Assembly (NCBI GenBank): GCA_025352485.1
Contig: JANXTJ010000154.1
Span: 1-5,213 of the forward strand
DNA length: 5,213 nucleotides
Reading direction: 5' to 3'
Source: Salinibacterium sp.
GTDB taxonomy: Bacteria > Actinomycetota > Actinomycetes > Actinomycetales > Microbacteriaceae
This document shows positions 1-5,213 of this stretch, piece after piece. Position numbers and translations under genes: made by a program. The notes beneath the pieces are model-generated. The model was not told where the DNA came from and did no database searches. It worked only from the letters and a program-made list of their open reading frames with translations. The stretch's first letter is position 1. Each line of letters begins with the position of its first letter.

Positions 1-812
1 GGTTGGTTGGGCTGCACGAGGGTAGCGACGTTGGGCATCGTGCGTTCGAGTTCGATGGGGCCGGCCGCGCGAATCAATTTGACGCCCTGGATGCCGCTGG
101 AGCCGTGGGCCTTGCTCGATACGGTCAGAATCGGGTCGACCTTGAGCTGCAGCTGCAGCCAGGCCGCAAGCAGGACGGTCGACGGGGAATCGGCGGCGCC
201 GTGCACCTCTATGCCGGTCACCGGCTGGTACGGCGGCTGGTCGAGCACCGCGGCGAGCTGCGCCCGCCACAGGGTGAGCCGCGTCCAAGCGAAATCGGTG
301 TCGCCGGGGGCATAACCGTTGGCGAGTTTGCCGAGCGCGGCCAACGGATTGCTTGCTGCCGCTGCATCCGTGATTCGACGCTGCGCGATACGACCGATGG
401 GAGACTGCGAGACAACATCGGGCGCCGTGCCTGGCCACCACGCCACCACCGGTGCGTCGGGCAACAGCAGCCCAATGATGAGACTTTCCTGATCGGTGGC
501 TGCGGCCCCGTAGGCCCGCACGACCACGACCTCGCTCGCTCCCGCGTCGCCGCCCACCCGGATCTGGGCATCGACCCTAGCCTCGGTCGACGAGCGATCG
601 GCCTCCTCATCGGTCGAGACCACCAACACCCGCATGGGGTGCTCGCGCGAAGCGTCGTTTGCGGCCTCGATCGCCTCTTCTTCCTCGCCGAGCCTCGTCG
701 AGATAATGAGCGTCAGCACGCGACCGAGGGCCACGGCGCCTCCCTCTTCGCGAATCTTGACGAGGGTCTTCGATATCTGGCTCGTTGTGGTGTTGGGTAG
801 ATCGACAATCAC
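1..812 (-). CDS. opcA: Glucose-6-phosphate dehydrogenase assembly protein OpcA (3' end beyond window)
   Basis: OpcA is a cytoplasmic partner of glucose-6-phosphate dehydrogenase, needed for its assembly or full activity in actinobacteria and cyanobacteria. I translated 270 residues from a GTG start at 812-810 (MIVDLPNTTTSQISKTL); the frame stays open to the left edge. Family-like segments are LTLIIST (about 33-39), HPMRVLVVST (58-67), a VVAWWPG block with the two Trp at 125-126, NPLAALGKLANGY (from 155) and DFAWTRLTLWRAQLAAVLDQ (173-192). Relatives are a little over 300 residues long, so roughly the last 40-60 are probably missing. The GTG is chosen because a GGAGG lies 5 nt upstream and the start overlaps the zwf stop. 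There is no ATG at this position, so an ATG-only search misses the gene. No cysteine is present in the visible part. Identity rests on these motifs plus the position directly after zwf. Confidence 0.93.
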   Translation of the reverse strand, partial: MIVDLPNTTTSQISKTLVKIREEGGAVALGRVLTLIISTRLGEEEEAIEAANDASREHPMRVLVVSTDEEADRSSTEARVDAQIRVGGDAGASEVVVVRAYGAAATDQESLIIGLLLPDAPVVAWWPGTAPDVVSQSPIGRIAQRRITDAAAASNPLAALGKLANGYAPGDTDFAWTRLTLWRAQLAAVLDQPPYQPVTGIEVHGAADSPSTVLLAAWLQLQLKVDPILTVSSKAHGSSGIQGVKLIRAAGPIELERTMPNVATLVQPNQ

Positions 813-2350
813 GGTCGCCTCCAGGTGCGGCCGTCACGGGCCATCAGTTCATCGGCGGATGCCGGGCCCCACGTGCCAGGCCGATATTGCTCCGGTTGGC
901 CCTGAGCGGCCCAGAATTCTTCGATCGGATCGAGAATCTTCCAGCTCAATTCGACCTCCTCGTGGCGCGGGAACAGTGGTGGGTCGCCGAGCAGCACATC
1001 GAGAATGAGTCGCTCGTACGCTTCCGGGCTGGCCTCGGTGAACGCGTGGCCGTAGCCGAAGTCCATCGTGACGTCGCGCACCTGCATACCGGCGCCGGGA
1101 ACCTTCGAGCCGAAGCGGATGGTGACGCCCTCGTCGGGCTGCACGCGAATGACAAGTGCATTCTGACCGAGCACGCCGGTTTGGCTCTCGGCAAATAAGT
1201 ATTGCGGGGCTCGCTTGAAGACCACGGCGATCTCGGTCACCCGGCGGCCCAGACGTTTACCGGTGCGCAGGTAGAAGGGAACGCCGGCCCAGCGACGGGT
1301 GCCGATGTCGAGCCGGATTGCCGCGAAGGTCTCTGTGGTTGACTCGGGATTCATCCCCTCTTCCTCGAGGAAGCCGATGACCTTCTCGCCGCCGGCCCAA
1401 CCGCCCGAGTATTGCCCACGCGCGGTGTGTTTGCCCAGATCCTTGGGCAGCCGCACCGCAGACAGCACCTTCTCTTTCTCCGCGCGGAGGTCGCTGGCGT
1501 CGAAGGAAACCGGCTCCTCCATTGCGGTGAGTGCGAGCAGTTGCAGGAGGTGATTCTGGATGACGTCGCGGGCCGCACCGATGCCATCGTAGTAGCCGGC
1601 GCGGCCCCCGACACCGACATCCTCCGCCATGGTGATCTGCACGTGATCGACGTAATTGGCGTTCCAAATCGGTTCATAGAGCTGGTTAGCGAAGCGCAGC
1701 GCCAAAATGTTTTGCACCGTCTCCTTGCCCAGGTAGTGGTCGATGCGAAAGACGCTGTCTGGCGGGAAAACCGACTCGACGACGGCGTTCAATTCACGCG
1801 CCGTCGTAAGGTCGCTGCCGAACGGCTTCTCGATAACTACTCGGCTCCACTGGCCGTCGCGCTGCTCGGCGAGCCCAGAGTCGCGCAGGCGTTCCGTCAC
1901 CTCGGGGAACGATTTCGGCGGGATCGACAGGTAGAAGGCGTGATTGCCCATCGTGCCGCGGTCTTTGTCGAGCGCCGCGAGGGTCTCCTTGAGGCGGGTG
2001 AACGCCGCCGCGTCGTCGAACTCACCCTGCACGAAGCGGATGCCCTCCGCAAGCTGCTTCCAGACGTCCTCATCAAATGGCGTGCGGGCATACTGCTTCA
2101 CCGCATCGTGGACGACTTTCGCGAAGTCCTCGTCCTGCCATTCGCGGCGCGCGAAGCCGACCAGAGCAAAGCCTGGCGGCAGAAGACCCCGGTTGGCGAG
2201 GTCGTAGACCGCTGGCATCAGCTTCTTACGAGAGAGGTCTCCGGTCACACCGAAAATGATCAGGGCACTCGGCCCGGCAATCCGGTTGAGACGGCGATCT
2301 GATGACAACCGCAGCGGGTTAGCGTCTGCGGTGATCTCCACGGGCGACAT
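809..2350 (-). CDS. zwf: Glucose-6-phosphate 1-dehydrogenase
   Basis: Cytoplasmic enzyme oxidising glucose-6-phosphate to 6-phosphogluconolactone with NADP+ reduction, the first and committed step of the oxidative pentose phosphate pathway. The product has 513 residues, the usual bacterial length. The N-terminal Rossmann domain carries the dinucleotide-binding motif GVTGDLSRKKL (34-44). Further motifs are EKPFG (174-178) and the active-site signature RIDHYLGKE (202-210), whose Asp204 and His205 match the substrate-binding and catalytic residues of the family. LRTGKRL (361-367) lies in the C-terminal domain. The frame stays open upstream to about 2659, but that part lies inside pgi and does not look like G6PD. 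The ATG at 2350 has AAGGAG 4 nt upstream and gives the normal length. It starts 29 nt after pgi and its TGA overlaps the opcA GTG by 4 nt. The protein has no cysteine, so thiol control of Zwf itself is ruled out. Confidence 0.98.
   Translation of the reverse strand: MSPVEITADANPLRLSSDRRLNRIAGPSALIIFGVTGDLSRKKLMPAVYDLANRGLLPPGFALVGFARREWQDEDFAKVVHDAVKQYARTPFDEDVWKQLAEGIRFVQGEFDDAAAFTRLKETLAALDKDRGTMGNHAFYLSIPPKSFPEVTERLRDSGLAEQRDGQWSRVVIEKPFGSDLTTARELNAVVESVFPPDSVFRIDHYLGKETVQNILALRFANQLYEPIWNANYVDHVQITMAEDVGVGGRAGYYDGIGAARDVIQNHLLQLLALTAMEEPVSFDASDLRAEKEKVLSAVRLPKDLGKHTARGQYSGGWAGGEKVIGFLEEEGMNPESTTETFAAIRLDIGTRRWAGVPFYLRTGKRLGRRVTEIAVVFKRAPQYLFAESQTGVLGQNALVIRVQPDEGVTIRFGSKVPGAGMQVRDVTMDFGYGHAFTEASPEAYERLILDVLLGDPPLFPRHEEVELSWKILDPIEEFWAAQGQPEQYRPGTWGPASADELMARDGRTWRRP
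818..823 (-). promoter_or_regulatory. Shine-Dalgarno sequence of opcA
   Basis: On the minus strand TGGAGG lies 5 nt upstream of the GTG at 812-810, inside the last codons of zwf. It is a near-consensus site and decides the non-ATG start of opcA. It also means opcA can recruit ribosomes itself as well as through coupling to zwf. Confidence 0.75.
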
Positions 2351-2354
2351 GGTG

Positions 2355-2360
2355 CTCCTT
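2355..2360 (-). promoter_or_regulatory. Shine-Dalgarno sequence of zwf
   Basis: On the minus strand AAGGAG lies 4 nt upstream of the ATG at 2350-2348, in the 29 nt gap after pgi. The spacing is slightly short. This site selects the ATG at 2350 over the longer open frame that runs back into pgi. The rest of the gap shows no hairpin or T-run. Confidence 0.75.
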
Positions 2361-2379
2361 GGTACGGGGAATATCGGTG

Positions 2380-4005
2380 CTAGTTGATTGCGTGGATCAC
2401 GATCGGCAGTGCCGCTGCCGCGTTGGTCAGCGTAAGGCTGAGCACCGGGCGACCGTGGTCGGCAAGCACGCTCGCGTCGCCGGCGGCCTGGGCACGAATG
2501 AGCTGGCCGAAGGTGAACGGGCGATCGGGAATCTGCAGGTCGAGATCTTCGATCGTGGTGATCTGCAAGAAAACGCCCACAGCGGGGCCGCCCTTGTGGA
2601 ACTGGCCGGTCGAATGCAGGAAGCGCGGCCCCCAGCCGAAGGTCACAGGGCGACCGCATCGCTTCGCGAGTTCATCGCGCAGACTCGCCATTTGGGGATG
2701 TGCCACCCGATCGACGTAGGCCTGAATCGAAAGGTACCCGTCGACCGGAAGCTGTGCGAGCAGGGCCGCGATGGCACCGGCAAGGTCGGCCTGACCGTCC
2801 ACAACGTTCGCGGTTCCGCGAATTTCGATGGCACCGTCGACGATGTCGCCCGTGGTGACCGGCACGACGAAAGCGGGCGGCGTGGGGGTAGTCGGGTTGT
2901 CGATCAGGGCGCGGGTGGCGATCTTGGCCGACTCCACATCCGGCTGATCGAAGGGATTGATCCCGAGGATACGACCGGCCACGACGGTTGCGTACTCCCA
3001 GAGCAGAAGCTGGCTGCCGAGGCTGCCCGCAATCTCGATGTCGCCGTTGGCAACCTCTCTCGTGTCGTCCCAGTCGCCGACAATACGCACGATCTGCAGG
3101 TCGGCGAGATTTTCACTCAACTCGGGGGAGTTGACGTCAAGAACGACGGGCAGGATGCCCCGCCCGAGCTTGCCCGTCGACTCGGCGATGAGCTGTTCCG
3201 CCCAGTCGCCGAAGCCCCGAATGTGGGTGCCGTCGGCGACGATGCCCAGCTTGTCTTTGAGCGGAATGGTGCCAGCGATGGCGGCGCCCAAAATAAGCCC
3301 AGGGTTGTCGAGGTTATCGACCGCGAGTTCGAGCATGACGGCTTCCGCCTCATCGAGGAGCTCGTTGAGGTCGACACCGGCAAGGCCCGACGGCACGAGG
3401 CCGAAGGCCGTCAGCGCGGAGTAACGGCCACCGACGTTGGGGTCGGCGTTGAAAACGCGGTAGCCGGTGGCGCGGGCCGCGATATCCAGTGGCGACCCGG
3501 GGTCAGTGACGATGATGATGCGTTCGAGCGGATCAATTCCCGCTTCGGAAAAGTACTTCTCGTAGATGCGTTTCTGGCTGTCGGTCTCGAGCGTGGAGCC
3601 CGACTTCGAGGAGATCACCACCGCGGATGTCGCGAGCCGGTCGCCCAACGCCGACAAGACCTGACCGGGGTCGGTCGAGTCGAGCACGGTCAGCGGTACG
3701 CCGTAGGTACGCGTAATGACCTCGGGCGCCAGCGACGAGCCCCCCATGCCGCCGAGCACGATGTGGTTCACTCCGGCTTCGCGCAGCGTGTCGCGCAGCG
3801 CGAAGATGTCGGCGACCATCGGTCGGGAGATGGCGACAGCCTCGACCCAGCCCAAACGCTTAGCCGACTCCTCTTCGGCGTCAGGACCCCACAGGCTCGA
3901 ATCGCCACCGGTGATGCGGCTCGCGACGAGGTCACTGACCAGCTGCGGAACGATGCGGCTGACCGCTTCCGCCGCTGCACCAGACACCGCGATCATCACG
4001 CTCAT
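2380..4005 (-). CDS. pgi: Glucose-6-phosphate isomerase (Tal-Pgi-fusion-type, 541 aa)
   Basis: Reversibly converts glucose-6-phosphate and fructose-6-phosphate in the cytoplasm, joining glycolysis and gluconeogenesis to the pentose phosphate pathway. Two sugar-isomerase (SIS) domains are recognisable. The first has VLGGMGGSSLAPEV (83-96) and the phosphate-binding loop SSKSGSTLET (132-141). Then come GGRYSALTAFGLVP (192-205) and QLIAESTGKLGRG (271-283), with Glu275 in the place of the catalytic Glu of the ESxGK motif. INPFDQPDVESAK (349-361) fits the second PGI signature, making Lys361 the likely catalytic lysine. HSTGQFHKGGP (464-474) is a conserved block near the C-terminus. The layout resembles the Pgi half of bifunctional transaldolase/phosphoglucose isomerase proteins more than E. 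coli Pgi. Its ATG overlaps the tal stop by 4 nt and has no good SD, so it probably depends on translation of tal. Met4 (3996-3994) is an alternative start. The only cysteine in this window's complete or near-complete proteins is Cys450. Confidence 0.96.
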   Translation of the reverse strand: MSVMIAVSGAAAEAVSRIVPQLVSDLVASRITGGDSSLWGPDAEEESAKRLGWVEAVAISRPMVADIFALRDTLREAGVNHIVLGGMGGSSLAPEVITRTYGVPLTVLDSTDPGQVLSALGDRLATSAVVISSKSGSTLETDSQKRIYEKYFSEAGIDPLERIIIVTDPGSPLDIAARATGYRVFNADPNVGGRYSALTAFGLVPSGLAGVDLNELLDEAEAVMLELAVDNLDNPGLILGAAIAGTIPLKDKLGIVADGTHIRGFGDWAEQLIAESTGKLGRGILPVVLDVNSPELSENLADLQIVRIVGDWDDTREVANGDIEIAGSLGSQLLLWEYATVVAGRILGINPFDQPDVESAKIATRALIDNPTTPTPPAFVVPVTTGDIVDGAIEIRGTANVVDGQADLAGAIAALLAQLPVDGYLSIQAYVDRVAHPQMASLRDELAKRCGRPVTFGWGPRFLHSTGQFHKGGPAVGVFLQITTIEDLDLQIPDRPFTFGQLIRAQAAGDASVLADHGRPVLSLTLTNAAAALPIVIHAIN

Positions 4006-5123
4006 GCCTGAGACCCACGCGCTGCGGACTCGAGAGCGGCGGAAACGGTGTCGAGCAGTTCGTTCCAGGAGACGATGAACTTCTCGACGCCCTCCTTTTC
4101 GAGCAGCGCCGTCACCTCGTCGTACGAGATGCCGAGCTTCTCGAGGGCGTCGAGGGTTGCGTTCGCCGCGGCGTAGTGCGCAGTGACGTTGTCACCGGTG
4201 ATGACGCCGTGGTCGAAGGTGGCCTCCAGTGTCTTCTCCGGCATGGTGTTCACGGTCTCGGCGACCGCGAGCTCCGTCACATAAAGGGTGTCGGGCAGTG
4301 CGGGGTCTTTCACGCCGGTAGACGCCCAGAGCGGTCGCTGCTTGTTGGCACCGGCGGCCAGCAGCCCCTTGGCGCGCTCAGAGTCAAACGCCTGCTCGAA
4401 GACCTGGTAGGCGAGGCGCGCGTTCGCGATGCCCGCTGTGCTTTTCAGGGCGATTGCCTCATCCGAGCCGATGGCCTCCAGACGCTTGTCAATCTCGGTG
4501 TCGACGCGCGACACGAAGAATGAGGCCACAGAGTGGATGGTCGCCAGGTCGATGCCCGCCGCCCGAGCCGTCTCGAGGCCGGTCAGGTAGGCGTTGATGA
4601 CGGCGCGGTGCCGCTCGAGGCTGAAAATCAGAGTGACGTTGACGCTGATACCCGCGCCCGTCACCGCGGCGATCGCCTCGAGACCTTCGACCGTCGCGGG
4701 GATCTTGATCATCGCGTTGGGCCGGTTGACCTTCGCCCAGAGTTCGTGGGCCTGCGCGATGGTTCCGGCGGCATCATGAGCGAGGCCCGGCTCCACCTCG
4801 ATAGAGACGCGGCCGTCTCGGCCGGCCGTCGCGTCGTAAACGGGTCGAAAGATCTCGCTCGCATTGGCGACATCCTGCGTCGTGATCTCGAAGACGGCCT
4901 CTGTAACGGTTTTGCCGGCCGCGGCAAGTTCGGCCACCTGTGCGTCGTACGCCGCGCCCTTAGCGAGGGCGGTCGCGAAAATCGTCGGGTTGGTGGTGAC
5001 TCCGACGACGTTGCGGTTATCGATGAGGTTTTGCAGGCCGCCGGAGGCGATCCGCTCACGAGAGAGGTCGTCGAGCCAAATGCTGACTCCGACGGCTGAC
5101 AGTGCTGCTGTGGGTGTGGTCAT
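4002..5123 (-). CDS. tal: Transaldolase
   Basis: Transfers a three-carbon dihydroxyacetone unit from sedoheptulose-7-phosphate to glyceraldehyde-3-phosphate, giving erythrose-4-phosphate and fructose-6-phosphate, in the non-oxidative pentose phosphate pathway (cytoplasm). The product has 373 residues, typical of the longer actinobacterial and cyanobacterial transaldolases rather than the roughly 317-residue E. coli TalB type. Key motifs are WLDDLSRE (16-23), GVTTNPTIF (41-49) and NAMIKIPAT (136-144), in which Lys140 is the Schiff-base lysine. VNVTLIFSLERH (161-172) and RPLWASTGVKDP (263-274) are also family blocks. The ATG at 5123 is preceded by AGGAGAAGGA. The gene starts 29 nt after the transketolase stop and its TGA overlaps the pgi ATG. 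No cysteine is present. Function is secure from the intact motifs and the setting. Confidence 0.98.
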   Translation of the reverse strand: MTTPTAALSAVGVSIWLDDLSRERIASGGLQNLIDNRNVVGVTTNPTIFATALAKGAAYDAQVAELAAAGKTVTEAVFEITTQDVANASEIFRPVYDATAGRDGRVSIEVEPGLAHDAAGTIAQAHELWAKVNRPNAMIKIPATVEGLEAIAAVTGAGISVNVTLIFSLERHRAVINAYLTGLETARAAGIDLATIHSVASFFVSRVDTEIDKRLEAIGSDEAIALKSTAGIANARLAYQVFEQAFDSERAKGLLAAGANKQRPLWASTGVKDPALPDTLYVTELAVAETVNTMPEKTLEATFDHGVITGDNVTAHYAAANATLDALEKLGISYDEVTALLEKEGVEKFIVSWNELLDTVSAALESAARGSQA

Positions 5124-5129
5124 CGTTAT

Positions 5130-5139
5130 TCCTTCTCCT
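5130..5139 (-). promoter_or_regulatory. Shine-Dalgarno sequence of tal
   Basis: On the minus strand AGGAGAAGGA lies in the 29 nt gap between tkt and tal. It offers two overlapping purine-rich sites. The AAGGA one is about 6-7 nt from the ATG at 5123-5121, which is near-ideal spacing. No terminator hairpin is visible in the gap, which supports readthrough from tkt. Confidence 0.75.
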
Positions 5140-5152
5140 GTGCTGCCGACGC

Positions 5153-5213
5153 CTAGAGGGCGGCCAGCGAGTCCTTGGCGGCCGCCACGGCAGCCTCTGT
5201 GGTGATCCCAAAC
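5153..5213 (-). CDS. tkt: Transketolase, C-terminal 19 residues only
   Basis: Reading the minus strand from the right edge, the last 19 codons before a TAG at 5155-5153 give FGITTEAAVAAAKDSLAAL. This matches the usual actinobacterial transketolase C-terminus, where an FG(I/F)T segment is followed by an alanine-rich helix. Transketolase moves two-carbon units between sugar phosphates using thiamine diphosphate; its catalytic and cofactor-binding parts lie outside the window. The assignment rests on this short tail plus the well-known tkt-tal order, and the stop is only 29 nt before the tal ATG. The fragment is too short to judge whether the gene is intact. Confidence 0.8.
   Translation of the reverse strand, partial: FGITTEAAVAAAKDSLAAL

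Noticed and set aside
607..837. A short minus-strand frame beginning with ATG at 837, near the opcA start.
   Set aside because: It is out of frame with both zwf and opcA and its translation is Arg/Gly-rich noise. The opcA frame beginning at GTG 812 carries the family motifs.
2351..2659. An N-terminal extension of zwf of about 103 residues, since the frame is open to an ATG at 2659.
   Set aside because: The extension lies inside the conserved C-terminal part of pgi, is Arg/Pro-rich and does not look like G6PD. The ATG at 2350 has its own SD and gives the normal family length.
4002..4005. A programmed frameshift that would fuse Tal and Pgi into one protein.
   Set aside because: No slippery run or stimulating structure is evident at the junction. 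An ATGA overlap is explained by ordinary termination-reinitiation.
2359..4011. A 550-codon open frame on the plus strand opposite pgi, with similar long ones opposite opcA (3-800), zwf (1412-2302) and tal (4176-4523, 4533-5099).
   Set aside because: All are in exact codon register with the minus-strand gene. In that register a plus-strand stop arises only where the gene uses TTA, CTA or TCA, codons rare in GC-rich actinobacteria. The translations are low-complexity Arg/Gly/Asp-rich with no recognisable domain.
5124..5152. A possible terminator or promoter in the tkt-tal gap, and likewise in the pgi-zwf gap (2351-2379).
   Set aside because: Each gap is only 29 nt and mostly occupied by the ribosome binding site. 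I see no inverted repeat with a T-run and no -35/-10 pair.

Overview
All five genes in this window lie on the minus strand and form one run of central carbon metabolism genes. In transcription order, from high to low coordinates, they are the 3' end of transketolase (tkt), then transaldolase (tal), glucose-6-phosphate isomerase (pgi), glucose-6-phosphate 1-dehydrogenase (zwf) and the G6PD assembly protein opcA. opcA runs off the left edge. The GC-rich sequence, the avoidance of TTA, CTA and TCA codons, and the tkt-tal-zwf-opcA order (known from Corynebacterium and other Actinobacteria) point to a high-GC actinobacterium. A pgi between tal and zwf suggests Microbacteriaceae. That family placement comes from remembered gene order and was not tested by a search.

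Layout: tkt end (5153-5213), 29 nt gap holding a Shine-Dalgarno (SD) sequence, tal (4002-5123), 4 nt ATGA overlap, pgi (2380-4005), 29 nt gap holding an SD, zwf (809-2350), 4 nt GTGA overlap, opcA (1-812, incomplete). There is no room for an internal terminator and none is visible. The genes are therefore probably one operon, with its promoter upstream of tkt, outside the window. No stretch above 30 nt lacks a gene.

How the genes work together: Pgi interconverts glucose-6-P and fructose-6-P. Zwf, helped by OpcA, draws glucose-6-P into the oxidative pentose phosphate pathway and makes NADPH. Transketolase and transaldolase return pentose phosphates to fructose-6-P and glyceraldehyde-3-P. With Pgi in the same transcript, fructose-6-P can be recycled to glucose-6-P, so the cluster encodes most of a cyclic pentose phosphate pathway. 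A 6-phosphogluconolactonase gene (pgl) would be expected just beyond the left edge.

This is an ordinary housekeeping region and I found no undescribed system, mobile element, CRISPR array or RNA gene. The points worth a look are the two 4 nt start/stop overlaps, the tal-pgi adjacency that parallels known Tal-Pgi fusion proteins, and the near absence of cysteine from all the encoded proteins.
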